DNA from: Microbacteriaceae bacterium PS02068 | GTDB taxonomy: Bacteria; Actinomycetota; Actinomycetes; Actinomycetales; Microbacteriaceae | Assembly (NCBI GenBank): GCA_029959325.1 | Contig: JASCPF010000023.1 | Location: forward strand, 1 to 44,268 | Length of the DNA: 44,268 nucleotides | Direction of reading: 5' to 3' | Part shown: positions 1-8,268 of the stretch, in pieces | Numbering within the stretch: position 1 is the stretch's first letter | Layout: the number at the start of each line of letters is the position of its first letter | Position numbers and translations under genes: made by a program | Notes under the pieces: generated by a model | Told to the model about the DNA's origin: nothing | Databases searched by the model: none | What the model saw: the letters and a program-made list of their open reading frames with translations, nothing else

Positions 1-891
1 ATCCGCGCGCTGGCCACGCGGCTCGCGTCTACGCCGGAGCGGCGCTTCGGCGCGATCGCCGGCCTCGCCGCGGGCGCGCTCGTGATCGGCGGCACATCGG
101 CCGCCGTCGCCGCGGCACCCCCGGTCTCGTCCAGCGAGGCCGCCGTGCAGGCCGGGATCGATGCGCTGGCCCAGGCATCCGCCACACCGTCTGCGAGCCC
201 GACGCCATCCGATGCGGGCGCGGGAGCGGATGCCTCGGAGGCGGGCGCCGCCGACACGACGCCGACCCCCACACCGACCCCCACACCGACGGCGGGCCCG
301 CATGGCGAGCCGCTGCCGCCGGCACCGACGACCGTCGCGGGTGACCGGGTCTCTGCGATCGGCGATTCCGTCATGCTCGCCTCGGCGGGCGGCCTGCTCG
401 GGCGCCTTCCCGGCATTCAGATCGACGCAGCCGTCTCACGGTCGATGTGGGCGGGCGACGACATCGTCGCCGCTCTCGCGGCCGAGGGCGCCTTGCGCGA
501 CTATGTCGTGGTCGGTCTCGGGACGAACGGTCCGGTCGACGACGGCGTCCTGCAGACCCTCTACGACGCGCTCGGCCCCACCCGCACGCTCGTGTTGGTC
601 AGCGCTTTCGCGCCGCGCGACTGGATCGCGGGCGTCAATGCCGAACTGAGCTCGTTTGCGGCATCCCATCCGCGCGTCGTCGTCGCCGACTGGTCGACGG
701 CGATCGCACCGCACCTCGACATGCTGGCGGGTGATCATATCCACCCCGGGCAGATGGGCGGCGACATCTATGCGCAGACCGTCGCGGCTGCCGTCGACGG
801 CGTCGAGAACCAGCGTGCCGACGTGGGGTACCAGGTGTCGCTCATCCGCTGGAGCGCCGCTCGCGCGCTCGACCCCGACGCTGCACCCTGA
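1..891 (+). CDS. C-terminal part of a membrane acyltransferase with SGNH hydrolase domain (partial)
   Basis: The reading frame is open from the first base, so the gene begins outside the window. The visible part starts with the end of a membrane region (a hydrophobic Ala/Gly/Val stretch at about bases 52-120), then a Ser/Pro/Thr-rich linker with a TPTP repeat, then an SGNH-type domain. The domain has the GDS nucleophile motif (SAIGDSVM), a GLGTNG block matching the G-x-N motif, and a DHIHPG block matching the C-terminal DxxH. This is the layout of OatA-like acyltransferases that O-acetylate peptidoglycan or cell-wall glycans: a multi-pass acyltransferase-3 domain followed by an extracytoplasmic SGNH domain. 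The acyltransferase-3 part is not in view, so the substrate is unknown. It converges on the GNAT gene with a 15-base gap. Confidence 0.8.
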   Translation: MRALATRLASTPERRFGAIAGLAAGALVIGGTSAAVAAAPPVSSSEAAVQAGIDALAQASATPSASPTPSDAGAGADASEAGAADTTPTPTPTPTPTAGPHGEPLPPAPTTVAGDRVSAIGDSVMLASAGGLLGRLPGIQIDAAVSRSMWAGDDIVAALAAEGALRDYVVVGLGTNGPVDDGVLQTLYDALGPTRTLVLVSAFAPRDWIAGVNAELSSFAASHPRVVVADWSTAIAPHLDMLAGDHIHPGQMGGDIYAQTVAAAVDGVENQRADVGYQVSLIRWSAARALDPDAAP

Positions 892-906
892 CTCTTCCGG
901 AGCGCG

Positions 907-1968
907 TCAGATCGTCGTGACGAGCGCCACCGAGCGCTCGGTGGCGTGGAAGCCGAGCCCCTCGTAGAGCGTGTTCGCGCCCGTCGGGCTCGCCGTGTCG
1001 ACGTCGAGCACCGCCCGTTCGAGGCCGGCCTCGCCGATCGCCGCGAGTGTGCCCGCGATGACCGCCGGCGCGATGCCCCGGCGCCGGTGCGCGCGCACGA
1101 CGCCGATCAGATCGATGTACGAGTTCGTCGCGCCCAGCGCCGCCCAGTCTTCTTCGTTGACGGATGCCAGGCAGAACGCCACGATCACGCCGTCCGCATC
1201 GACCGCCAGCCGCGACAGGTCACTGCGGAAGAATCGCCCTCCCGTGAACTTCTGCCACGTGGCCGGCTGCGAGGGCTGGCTGCCCCAGTGGTCGCGGAAC
1301 GCGTCATTGCGCGCGAGACGCGCGTCGTCGTCGCGGTCGTGGGTGAACGGCACGATCGCGATGCCGTCGGGCGCGGCCACCTCGGGGACGGGCACCGCCA
1401 TGTCGCGCTCCATCGTCGTGAACCACCGCTCGGGCGCGAAGCCCAGCCGCTCCGCGATTGCGCGGGTGTCCGGGGTCGACTCCTCCGCGTACACCGTGAT
1501 ATCGGCCGTCCAGTCGCCGTCTCGGGCGGGCAAGGTGGCAAGGGCCTCGGCGAGCTGTTCGATCGCACGGGCGCGCTGCCACGCGAGCAGCGCGGTGCCG
1601 ATGCCCCGCCGGCGCAGATCGGGACGCACCGTGCCGCCCAGATGCACCTTCAGCGCACCCTCGCGCGCCGGGTGCAGGAACGCGCTGCCGAACGCGACCA
1701 CGTCGCCTGCCGCGTCGATGGCGAGGATCGTGTCGCGGGCGTGGTCGATGTGGGGCAGCTCGAACGTGTCGGCGATGTCGTCACGCGGGGTGATCCAGCT
1801 CGGGTGATCCACCGCATCGGCAGCGGCGGCCACGGCATGCATGGCGTCGATGTCGGCCTCTGCGGCCGCCCGCCACGTGACCAGAGGATGCGTCGGAGAC
1901 GACGCTCCGGATGCCTGGGCATCCACTCTCAGCGTCTCGATCCGCTCGGCCAGGGTCTGCTCGCTCAC
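907..1968 (-). CDS. GNAT-family N-acetyltransferase with two GNAT domains
   Basis: This is a 353-residue protein with a GTG start. Two GNAT acetyl-CoA-binding signatures are visible. The first, RRRGIGTALL, lies in the N-terminal half. The second, RRRGIAPAV, lies in the C-terminal half and is followed by the usual ANTLYEGLGFHATER ending of a GNAT fold. The tandem layout resembles mycothiol synthase MshD and many uncharacterised actinobacterial acetyltransferases; nothing seen here fixes the substrate. It lies downstream of rplQ on the same strand, separated by a strong terminator hairpin, so it is probably transcribed on its own. Confidence 0.8.
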   Translation of the reverse strand: MSEQTLAERIETLRVDAQASGASSPTHPLVTWRAAAEADIDAMHAVAAAADAVDHPSWITPRDDIADTFELPHIDHARDTILAIDAAGDVVAFGSAFLHPAREGALKVHLGGTVRPDLRRRGIGTALLAWQRARAIEQLAEALATLPARDGDWTADITVYAEESTPDTRAIAERLGFAPERWFTTMERDMAVPVPEVAAPDGIAIVPFTHDRDDDARLARNDAFRDHWGSQPSQPATWQKFTGGRFFRSDLSRLAVDADGVIVAFCLASVNEEDWAALGATNSYIDLIGVVRAHRRRGIAPAVIAGTLAAIGEAGLERAVLDVDTASPTGANTLYEGLGFHATERSVALVTTI

Positions 1969-2022
1969 GCGGCTACCCTACCCGTGCGCGGGGACACTCT
2001 CACCGCGCTCACCCCGGGGACG

Positions 2023-2066
2023 ACAGAAGCCCGCTCCCCCGACGGTGCGGGTGAGCGGGCTTCTGT
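2023..2066 (-). terminator. Terminator of the rpoA-rplQ operon
   Basis: A perfect 14-bp inverted repeat, ACAGAAGCCCGCTC at 2023-2036 and its complement at 2053-2066, starts 9 bases past the rplQ stop codon. The loop has further C-run/G-run pairing. There is no clear U tract, as is common in high-GC actinomycetes. Confidence 0.7.
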
Positions 2067-2074
2067 ACGGGGTC

Positions 2075-2650
2075 TTACTTGGCGTCCTCGTCCGCGGGAG
2101 CCTCGACGGCCTCGTCGGCGGCAGCCTCGGCGGCCTCGCCCTCGGCCTGCGACTCGGCACCGGCGTCGGTGGCATCCTCAGCGGCAGCCTCCACGACGGG
2201 AGCCTCCTCGACGGGAGCCTCCTCAGCCGGAGCCTCCTCGGCAGCGGGCTTCGCCGCAGCCGACTTCTTCGCCGACTTCGGCTTCGGGTTCACCGGCTCG
2301 AGCACGAGCTCGATGACGGCCATGGGTGCGTTGTCGCCCTTGCGGTTGCCGATCTTGGTGATGCGCGTGTAGCCGCCCTCGCGGTCCGCGACCAGCGGCG
2401 CGATCTCGGCGAACAGGACGTGCACGACTTCCTTGTCACCGATGACCGACAGCACGCTGCGACGCGCGTGCAGGTCGCCGCGCTTCGCCTTCGTGATGAG
2501 GCGCTCGGCGAGCGGACGCAGGCGCTTGGCCTTGGTCTCGGTCGTCGTGATGGACTTGTGCGTGAACAGCGCCGCGGCGAGGTTCGCAAGCAGCAGGCGC
2601 TCGTGGGCGGGGCCGCCTCCGAGGCGGGGACCCTTGGTGGGCTTGGGCAT
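2075..2650 (-). CDS. rplQ: 50S ribosomal protein L17, with long acidic C-terminal tail
   Basis: The first ~120 residues are a canonical L17 ([18 protein letters not shown] start, [15 protein letters not shown] block). L17 sits near the exit-tunnel side of the large subunit. The protein is 191 residues against about 120 for most L17s; the last ~70 are a low-complexity Ala/Glu/Pro tail with EEAP repeats, predicted disordered. It is the last gene of the infA-rpmJ-rpsM-rpsK-rpoA-rplQ group, 47 bases after rpoA. The start has a GGAG-type ribosome site. Confidence 0.96.
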   Translation of the reverse strand: MPKPTKGPRLGGGPAHERLLLANLAAALFTHKSITTTETKAKRLRPLAERLITKAKRGDLHARRSVLSVIGDKEVVHVLFAEIAPLVADREGGYTRITKIGNRKGDNAPMAVIELVLEPVNPKPKSAKKSAAAKPAAEEAPAEEAPVEEAPVVEAAAEDATDAGAESQAEGEAAEAAADEAVEAPADEDAK

Positions 2651-2697
2651 GTCAGTTACTCCAGGTGGAAAGTGTCAGCGAATCGGCGCGAGCCGGA

Positions 2698-3687
2698 TCA
2701 GTTGGTCTCGTCGTCGTAGCCGCCGTAGAAGTGCGCGCCGTCGAACCCGGGGACCGAGTCCTTCAGCGACAGACCGAGCGAGATGAGCTTGTCGCGCACC
2801 TCGTCGACCGACTTCTGACCGAAGTTGCGGATGTTCATGAGCTGCGTCTCCGAGAGGGCGACGAGCTCGGACACCGTGTTGATGCCCTCGCGCTTGAGGC
2901 AGTTGTACGAACGGACCGACAGATCGAGGTCTTCGATCGGCATCGACAGCTCGCCCGAGACGACCTCGGCGACCGGCGCGGGGCCGATCTCGATGCCCTC
3001 GGCCTCGACGTTCAGCTCGCGGGCGAGACCGAACAGCTCGACCAGCGTGCGGCCGGCCGACGCGACGGCGTCGCGCGGGGTGATGGATGCCTTCGACTCG
3101 ACATCCAGCACGAGCTTGTCGAAGTCGGTGCGCTCACCGGCACGCGTCGCGTCGACGCGGTACGAGACCTTGAGGACGGGCGAGTAGATCGAGTCGATCG
3201 GGATCTGGCCGGCCTCGGCGTACTCGTTGCGGTTCTGCGTCGCCGAGACGTAGCCACGGCCACGCTCGATCGTCAGCTCGAGCTCGAAGCGCGCCGAGTC
3301 GTTGAGCGTCGCGATCACGAGCTCGGGGTTGTGCACCTCGACACCGGCGGGAGCGGAGATGTCTGCTGCGGTGACCTCACCGGCACCCGTCTTGCGCAGG
3401 TAGGCCGTGATGGGCTCGTCGCGCTCCGACGAGACGACGAGCTGCTTGATGTTGAGGATGATCTCGGTGACATCCTCCTTCACGCCCGGGATGGTGCTGA
3501 ACTCGTGCAGCACACCGTCGATGCGGATGCTGGTGACGGCGGCACCGGGAATCGAGGAGAGCAGGCTGCGGCGCAGGGCGTTGCCGATCGTGTAACCGAA
3601 GCCAGGCTCCAGCGGCTCGATGACGAAACGGCTGCGGAATTCGCCGACCTTCTCCTCGGTCAAAGTGGGACGCTGTGCGATGAGCAC
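2698..3687 (-). CDS. rpoA: DNA-directed RNA polymerase alpha subunit
   Basis: This 329-residue protein begins at GTG with an AAGGA ribosome site about 7 bases upstream. The N-terminal domain (about residues 1-230) dimerises and starts assembly of beta and beta-prime; it carries the conserved [28 protein letters not shown] block. The C-terminal domain (about 245-310), which contacts UP elements and activators, has the [12 protein letters not shown] and [10 protein letters not shown] segments. The gene follows rpsK after 126 bases that contain a perfect 15-bp hairpin repeat, which could uncouple rpoA expression from the upstream ribosomal genes. Confidence 0.97.
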   Translation of the reverse strand: MLIAQRPTLTEEKVGEFRSRFVIEPLEPGFGYTIGNALRRSLLSSIPGAAVTSIRIDGVLHEFSTIPGVKEDVTEIILNIKQLVVSSERDEPITAYLRKTGAGEVTAADISAPAGVEVHNPELVIATLNDSARFELELTIERGRGYVSATQNRNEYAEAGQIPIDSIYSPVLKVSYRVDATRAGERTDFDKLVLDVESKASITPRDAVASAGRTLVELFGLARELNVEAEGIEIGPAPVAEVVSGELSMPIEDLDLSVRSYNCLKREGINTVSELVALSETQLMNIRNFGQKSVDEVRDKLISLGLSLKDSVPGFDGAHFYGGYDDETN

Positions 3688-3768
3688 TATGTGTTCCTTT
3701 CCATCACGTGCCCGCTATTTGACACGTGTGATTACAAGAGGTGTTGAGTTGTTGTAAGACGATGCGAT

Positions 3769-3802
3769 CCCTGAGCCTGTCGAAGGGTCGACAGGCTCAG
3801 GG
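3769..3802. repeat. Interspersed palindromic repeat (CCCTGAGCCTGTCGA hairpin)
   Basis: CCCTGAGCCTGTCGA (3769-3783) is followed by AGGG and then its exact complement (3788-3802). The hairpin starts 11 bases past the rpsK stop and precedes rpoA. The same core forms the arms of the repeat at 42555-42649, so this is a dispersed family and not a private terminator. It may still act as an mRNA stability or attenuation element. Confidence 0.8.
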
Positions 3803-3813
3803 TGCGAAAGTGA

Positions 3814-4212
3814 TCAGACGCGGCGGCGCTTCGGCGGACGGCAGCCGTTGTGGGCCTGCGGCGTCACGTCCGAGATCGAACCGACCTCGAGGCCGGCGGC
3901 GGTGAGCGAACGGATCGCGGTCTCGCGGCCCGAACCCGGACCCTTCACGAAGACGTCCACCTTCTTGACACCGTGCTCGGCGGCCTGGCGGGCGGCCGAC
4001 TCGGCAGCCATGCCGGCGGCGTAAGGGGTCGACTTGCGCGAGCCCTTGAAGCCGACGCCACCCGACGAGGCCCACGCGATGACGGCGCCGGTCGGGTCGG
4101 TGATCGAGACGATCGTGTTGTTGAACGTCGACTTGATGTGGGCGTGGCCCAGCGCGATGTTCTTCTTTTCCTTGCGGCGCGGCTTGCGCGCGGCGGTCTT
4201 GGCCTGTGCCAT
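3814..4212 (-). CDS. rpsK: 30S ribosomal protein S11
   Basis: This 132-residue protein has the conserved S11 core: [29 protein letters not shown] and the C-terminal [19 protein letters not shown]11 lies on the 30S platform and helps form the mRNA exit/E-site region. It has a short Lys/Arg-rich N-terminus. It is 31 bases downstream of rpsM and upstream of rpoA, the usual alpha-operon order. Confidence 0.97.
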   Translation of the reverse strand: MAQAKTAARKPRRKEKKNIALGHAHIKSTFNNTIVSITDPTGAVIAWASSGGVGFKGSRKSTPYAAGMAAESAARQAAEHGVKKVDVFVKGPGSGRETAIRSLTAAGLEVGSISDVTPQAHNGCRPPKRRRV

Positions 4213-4243
4213 GTGCGTGTTCTCCTAAACCCTGGGCCGCGCC

Positions 4244-4618
4244 TTAGCGCGCCTTCTTCTTGCCGGCGACGGTGCGCTTCGGGCCCTTGCGGGTACGCGC
4301 GTTGGTCTTCGTGCGCTGACCGCGCACCGGGAGGCCGCGACGGTGGCGGATTCCCTCGTAGGAGCCGATCTCGACCTTGCGGCGGATGTCGGCGGCCACC
4401 TCGCGGCGCAGGTCACCCTCCACCTTGTAGTCGGCCTCGATGAGGTCGCGCAGAGCGACCAGCTGGTCGTCGGTGAGGTCCTTGACGCGGATCGACTCGT
4501 CGATCTCGGTGGCCTTGAGGATCTCGACCGAGCGGGTACGGCCGATGCCGTAGATGTACGTGAGGGCGATCACCACGCGCTTGTCGCGCGGGATGTCAAC
4601 GCCGGCAAGACGTGCCAT
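4244..4618 (-). CDS. rpsM: 30S ribosomal protein S13
   Basis: This 124-residue protein starts [24 protein letters not shown] and has a basic C-terminus ([14 protein letters not shown]) that reaches toward P-site tRNA. The ATG at 4618 is chosen because it gives the standard S13 N-terminus and has AGGAG just upstream; an in-frame upstream ATG would add about 44 unrelated residues. S13 sits in the 30S head and forms intersubunit bridges. rpmJ lies 142 bases upstream, and that gap contains a hairpin. Confidence 0.97.
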   Translation of the reverse strand: MARLAGVDIPRDKRVVIALTYIYGIGRTRSVEILKATEIDESIRVKDLTDDQLVALRDLIEADYKVEGDLRREVAADIRRKVEIGSYEGIRHRRGLPVRGQRTKTNARTRKGPKRTVAGKKKAR

Positions 4619-4736
4619 GCGGTTCTCCTGAGAGTTTGTGGAGGTATGGAGCAGGATCTGTGCCCGGGCCTCCACCCGGGGTGTCCCCCCTCGCGGGGCT
4701 CTGAACCTGCCGTTGAGTATTGAGTTGTGAGTCTGT

Positions 4737-4759
4737 GGATGCCGCATCACGCGGCATCC
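4737..4759 (-). terminator. Hairpin between rpmJ and rpsM
   Basis: GGATGCCGC (4737-4745) pairs perfectly with GCGGCATCC (4751-4759) across a 5-base loop, directly after the rpmJ stop codon. It has no U tract. It may be a weak terminator, a processing signal or an mRNA stabiliser inside the operon. Confidence 0.45.
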
Positions 4760-4760
4760 G

Positions 4761-4877
4761 TCAGCCCTGGCGCTGCTTGTGACGCGGGTTCGACTTGCAG
4801 ATGACCATGACGCGACCGTGACGACGGATGACCTTGCAGTGGTCGCAGATGGGCTTGACGGAGGGGTTGACCTTCAT
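4761..4877 (-). CDS. rpmJ: 50S ribosomal protein L36 (zinc-ribbon form)
   Basis: This 38-residue protein reads from ATG at 4877 to TGA at 4761. It begins [19 protein letters not shown] and keeps the zinc ligands Cys11, Cys14, Cys27 and His33, so it is the zinc-binding (C+) form. L36 stabilises the 23S rRNA core near the peptidyl-transferase centre. It lies 66 bases downstream of infA, the usual order. Confidence 0.95.
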   Translation of the reverse strand: MKVNPSVKPICDHCKVIRRHGRVMVICKSNPRHKQRQG

Positions 4878-4943
4878 GATTTTTCTTTCGCTGTCTTCAC
4901 CGGGCCTCGCACGGATGCGAGGGGGTGTTACTTCTCGACCGGT

Positions 4944-5165
4944 CTAGCGGTACCGGTAGACGATGCGACCGCGCGTGAGGTCGTAGGGCGAAAGCTCTAC
5001 GACGACGCGGTCTTCGGGGATGATGCGGATGTAGTTCTGCCGCATCTTGCCGGAGATGGTGGCGAGCACCTTGTGTCCGTTGGTGAGCTCAACACGGAAC
5101 ATCGCGTTGGGCAGCGCTTCGGAGATGACGCCCTCGATCTCGATGACACCGTCTTTCTTAGCCAT
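4944..5165 (-). CDS. infA: Translation initiation factor IF-1
   Basis: This 73-residue S1/OB-fold protein starts [20 protein letters not shown] and ends [13 protein letters not shown]-1 binds the 30S A site during initiation and helps IF-2 and IF-3. The ATG at 5165 gives the exact family length; further in-frame starts upstream would add unrelated residues. It is the first gene of the alpha-operon group and has a well-spaced promoter-like site about 100 bases upstream. Confidence 0.97.
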   Translation of the reverse strand: MAKKDGVIEIEGVISEALPNAMFRVELTNGHKVLATISGKMRQNYIRIIPEDRVVVELSPYDLTRGRIVYRYR

Positions 5166-5260
5166 ATACTCGCTGACGCTTGTGCAGACCGGTCGATCTG
5201 CGGTGGGTGTGGGTTTCGGTGCGGCGACACGCCAATGGAGGCGCAAGGCACCAAAGATCT

Positions 5261-5289
5261 AGTGTACGTGATAGATGGGTGGGCGGCAA
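5261..5289 (-). promoter_or_regulatory. Probable housekeeping promoter of infA-rpmJ-rpsM-rpsK-rpoA-rplQ
   Basis: Read on the minus strand, TTGCCG (5284-5289) and TACACT (5261-5266) are separated by exactly 17 bases. This predicts transcription from near 5254 and a leader of about 90 bases before infA. The form matches the sites found before rpsL and rpsJ. Confidence 0.6.
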
Positions 5290-5323
5290 ACCATCGGTCG
5301 CCCTGCCACCGTCACTTTCGCTG

Positions 5324-6010
5324 TCACTGGAACAGGCTGGCGAACTGTCCCTTCGCGGGAATGGTCTTGTTCGCGATGACTGTGCCGTTGATCGCGAGCG
5401 TCGGCGTGCCGATGCCGGTCGATCCTGGCTGGATCGGTGTCTTCTGGGTCATGGCCGTGACGAAGCTCTTGTAGGTTCCGTCCGTGACGCACGAGTCGAT
5501 GCCTGTGACGCCCACGCTCTTCGCGATGTCGAGGATCTCGGCGTCGGTGAGGCCGGTCGAGTTCTCTTCGGGCTGCTTCGCGTACATCGCCTGCATGAAC
5601 GGCACCGCGGCATCCGGGTCGGCCTCGGCGACGCAGTACATCGCGTTCGCCGCACGAGTCGAGAACGCCGTGCCCTGAGAGGCGCGGTCGAGGATCGAGA
5701 TGGGGTGGATGTTGAGCGTGATCGTCCCGTTGTTCACGAGATCGAGGATCTCGGGCCCGTAGGTCTGCTCGAACGAGTTGCAGATCGGGCACATGAAATC
5801 GACGTAGGTGTCGAGGGTCTGCTCGCCGGTTCCGACGACGATCGCGCCGGTGGACTGGTCGATGCCCGAGCCGCTGGGCGCCGTCCCGGGGTCGGTGGCG
5901 GCGTTGTTCATCCAGACGACGAGGCCGATCACGACCGCGACCACTGCCACGACGGCCACGCTCACCCAGATCGCGAACCAGTTCGTCTTGCCCGCCGCTG
6001 CCTGTGCCAT
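5324..6010 (-). CDS. Membrane-anchored DsbA-like thiol-disulfide oxidoreductase
   Basis: This 228-residue protein has one N-terminal membrane segment (about residues 11-33) and then a thioredoxin-fold DsbA-type domain outside the membrane. The redox motif is CPIC (Cys74, Cys77), in VDFMCPICNSFEQ, and the conserved cis-proline region appears as GTPTLAING near the C-terminus. Such proteins form or reshuffle disulfides in secreted proteins. The ATG at 6010 is preferred because it puts the membrane segment at the N-terminus and has a GGAGAGG ribosome site; the frame is open further upstream but that sequence looks unrelated. It lies between the AbiEi-like gene and infA. Confidence 0.87.
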   Translation of the reverse strand: MAQAAAGKTNWFAIWVSVAVVAVVAVVIGLVVWMNNAATDPGTAPSGSGIDQSTGAIVVGTGEQTLDTYVDFMCPICNSFEQTYGPEILDLVNNGTITLNIHPISILDRASQGTAFSTRAANAMYCVAEADPDAAVPFMQAMYAKQPEENSTGLTDAEILDIAKSVGVTGIDSCVTDGTYKSFVTAMTQKTPIQPGSTGIGTPTLAINGTVIANKTIPAKGQFASLFQ

Positions 6011-6164
6011 GTCCGTCGCCTCTCCACACCGCGGCATCCGCCGCACCGCCTTCCATTCTCCCCCACCCCCACCTATGGAATCCCCGTGAGTGTCCGTACC
6101 TATGCTTCGCCTATGCGCCCTCTGGCCGCCGCCCGGTTTCGATGCCGAGCCGTCATTCTCTGTG

Positions 6165-6224
6165 CGAGCCGCCACGCCGCGGACTGTCCAGACCATGACG
6201 GCTGGAACACGGCGTAGCGGCTCG
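6165..6224. repeat. 60-bp palindromic element, left copy
   Basis: The ends CGAGCCGCCACGCC (6165-6178) and GGCGTAGCGGCTCG (6211-6224) pair over 14 positions with one mismatch. The reverse complement matches the 60-bp element at 7323-7382 at 46 of 60 positions, with no gaps. The element begins 10 bases after the stop codon of the AbiEi-like gene. Confidence 0.8.
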
Positions 6225-6233
6225 CGCGCGGGG

Positions 6234-7220
6234 TCAGCGCGGCGGATACACGGAGAAGGCGGCGAGGCGTGCACCGAGTGCGGCGGCCGAGGTCGTGTGA
6301 GCCTTTCCCCAGCGCGGGAACTTCCGGTTCGTCGTGCCTCGAATCCAGTCCTCGCGCATCTTCTCCGCAAGCACGACCTGAGCGACGTCGACATCCGTGC
6401 CGCGCAGCGCCGGGTCGAGGTACTTGCCCTCGCCGTCGTACTCACCCCACGCGTCAGCGTCATCGATCCCGAAGTCGACGTAGTAGTGGGCGCCCGTCGG
6501 CGCGGGGATCGCCACCTGCAGGCGAGGGCTCGCAAACCCGAGATCCAGAAGGTACAGCCGACTGACACTCTCCCCCGGAGATGCAGCCCTGCCGTCGGCC
6601 AGTTCGAGCATCCGCCGCGCCACTCTCACCCCACGTCCCCCACGGGGGAGCCGTGCGGCGACCTGCGCACGGAAGTCCGTCGCCGCCGCGTCGTCGTACT
6701 GGCCGGTGGCATGATCATGCGCCACGAGCCGGAGCGCGGCGTCAGCGAGCGCAAGGCCTGTCTCTGCGGACGAACCTCGAAGCATGTCAGCAACCGTGCG
6801 CGGCAGCGACGTGCACCTGAGTCCCTCCCGCTCGACGACATCGGACTCGGGGACTGCGACCTCGTGTCGCGCGACGAGTGGATTCGACATCCGAACATGC
6901 CCGCTTGCGCTTCGCCCGCTGAGATGGACGCGCTTCGGTTCGATCCGAAACAGCGGCAACGGCCACATGACGACAGCCGACGTGTGCGAATAGACGAGGT
7001 CGGACTCCCCCGTGCGGCGTGCATCGGCGGCGATGACCCGCATCAGGTGCCTGCCTTCGGTGAAGGCCTCTCCCCATGCTGCGGCGTCGGCATACCAGCC
7101 GCGATCAACGCGGATCATCGTCTCCGCGCGGACGCGCGCGGTGATCTCTCGGGTGGAGAGCCCCGCGGCCTCGAGCTGCGCCCGCGACCGAAGTCTCGCG
7201 CGAGCATCGTCGATGTGCAT
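6234..7220 (-). CDS. AbiEi-like / DUF559-like protein, orphan
   Basis: This 328-residue protein has an N-terminal region (about residues 1-60) like the winged-helix start of AbiEi antitoxin-domain proteins (RSRAQLEAAGLSTREITARVR, then RVDRGWYAD). The middle has SHTSAVVMWPLP and SLPRTVADMLR, typical of this actinobacterial family. The C-terminal part (about 225-300) resembles a DUF559/Vsr-type PD-(D/E)xK fold, with GESVSRLYL, YYVDFGID and WGEYDGEGKY giving plausible E, D and E-x-D positions. Nuclease activity is inferred only. No AbiEii-type nucleotidyltransferase toxin is adjacent, so it is an orphan. The start at 7220 gives a normal N-terminus but has a weak ribosome site. The gene lies between two inverted 60-bp elements inside an otherwise housekeeping operon region, which suggests later acquisition. 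Confidence 0.72.
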   Translation of the reverse strand: MHIDDARARLRSRAQLEAAGLSTREITARVRAETMIRVDRGWYADAAAWGEAFTEGRHLMRVIAADARRTGESDLVYSHTSAVVMWPLPLFRIEPKRVHLSGRSASGHVRMSNPLVARHEVAVPESDVVEREGLRCTSLPRTVADMLRGSSAETGLALADAALRLVAHDHATGQYDDAAATDFRAQVAARLPRGGRGVRVARRMLELADGRAASPGESVSRLYLLDLGFASPRLQVAIPAPTGAHYYVDFGIDDADAWGEYDGEGKYLDPALRGTDVDVAQVVLAEKMREDWIRGTTNRKFPRWGKAHTTSAAALGARLAAFSVYPPR

Positions 7221-7322
7221 GCCGTCCACACTGGTCCGGCGACGACGCGCACGCCGCCCGATCTGCCACATCGGTGGACAGTTTCCCGACGACCCCGACT
7301 GTGGAGAGGCCGCTGATCTCGC

Positions 7323-7382
7323 CGAGCCGCCACGCACCGGGCCAACCGCGACGAACTGGACGGTCCGCGGAGTGGCGGCTCG
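7323..7382. repeat. 60-bp palindromic element, right copy
   Basis: This copy is in opposite orientation to the one at 6165-6224 (46 of 60 positions identical). Its own ends form a perfect 12-bp inverted repeat, CCGAGCCGCCAC (7322-7333) and its complement (7372-7383). A further GCGGCTCG half-site lies at 7394-7401. It sits between the AbiEi-like gene and the end of map. Confidence 0.8.
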
Positions 7383-7420
7383 GACGCGGCTTAGCGGCTC
7401 GTGGGAGACCGGGTCGGTGG

Positions 7421-8266
7421 CTACGCGATGGGGGTCGGGGTGACGCCGAAGGGGGCGAGGCCCGCGGCGCCGCCGTCGGCGGCGGTCAAGACCCAGATCC
7501 CGTGCTCGTGCACGGCGACGCTGTGCTCCCAGTGCGAGCCGTCGGAGCCGTCGACCGTCGTGACGGTCCAGTCGTCGTCTTCGACGAAGGTCTCGTCGGA
7601 GCCGGCGGTCACCATCGGCTCGATCGCCAGGCACAGGCCGGGTCGCACTGCAGGGCCGAGGTCGTCGACGCGGTAGTTGAACACCGTCGGGCCCTCGTGC
7701 ATCTTGCGGCCGATGCCGTGCCCGACATAGTCGCGCAGGATGCCATAGGTCGCCCCGTCGGCACGTGCGGCCCGCTCGATGTGGCCCTGCACGGCATCGC
7801 CGATCTCGCCGACGCGACCGGCCGAGGCGAGCGCCGCGATGCCCGCCCAGAGCGACCCCTCGGTCACCTCCGACAACCGCGTACGCGCGGCGACGAGTTC
7901 GGGCCGCGCGGCGTCGGGCACCACGAGGGTGATCGCCGAGTCGCCGTTCCACCCCTCGAACTGCGCCCCCGCGTCGATCGACACGATGTCGCCCGCTTCG
8001 AGCACACGAGCACCGGGGATGCCATGCACCACCTGATCATTCACCGAGACGCACGTCGTGTGGCGGTACCCGCGCACGAGCTGGAAGTTCGACTCCGCGC
8101 CCCGGGCGAGGATGACGGCGGATGCCGCGGCATCCAGCTCCTCCGTCGTGACGCCGGGCGCGATGATCTCGCGTACGGCATCGAGCGCCGCCGCGGTGAT
8201 GAGCCCGGGCTCCACCATCGCGCGCAGCTGCGCGGGTGTCTTGTACAGGGAGCGTCGCAGCGCCAC
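7421..8266 (-). CDS. map: Type I methionine aminopeptidase
   Basis: This 281-residue enzyme removes initiator methionine from nascent proteins. It has the pita-bread fold and metal-ligand signatures: VSIDAGAQFEGWNGDSAIT (two Asp ligands), HGIGRKMHEGP (His ligand), AIEPMV (Glu) and a C-terminal WEHSVAVHEHG block. It starts with GTG only 2 bases after the adk stop codon, so translation is likely coupled in secY-adk-map. In many actinomycetes infA follows map directly; here two other genes and two palindromic elements lie in between. Confidence 0.95.
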   Translation of the reverse strand: MALRRSLYKTPAQLRAMVEPGLITAAALDAVREIIAPGVTTEELDAAASAVILARGAESNFQLVRGYRHTTCVSVNDQVVHGIPGARVLEAGDIVSIDAGAQFEGWNGDSAITLVVPDAARPELVAARTRLSEVTEGSLWAGIAALASAGRVGEIGDAVQGHIERAARADGATYGILRDYVGHGIGRKMHEGPTVFNYRVDDLGPAVRPGLCLAIEPMVTAGSDETFVEDDDWTVTTVDGSDGSHWEHSVAVHEHGIWVLTAADGGAAGLAPFGVTPTPIA

Positions 8267-8268
8267 GG

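Noticed and set aside
6011..6568. N-terminal extension of the DsbA-like protein up to 6568
   Set aside because: The added sequence runs through the 60-bp palindromic element and the end of the AbiEi-like gene, and the membrane helix sits correctly at the N-terminus from the ATG at 6010.
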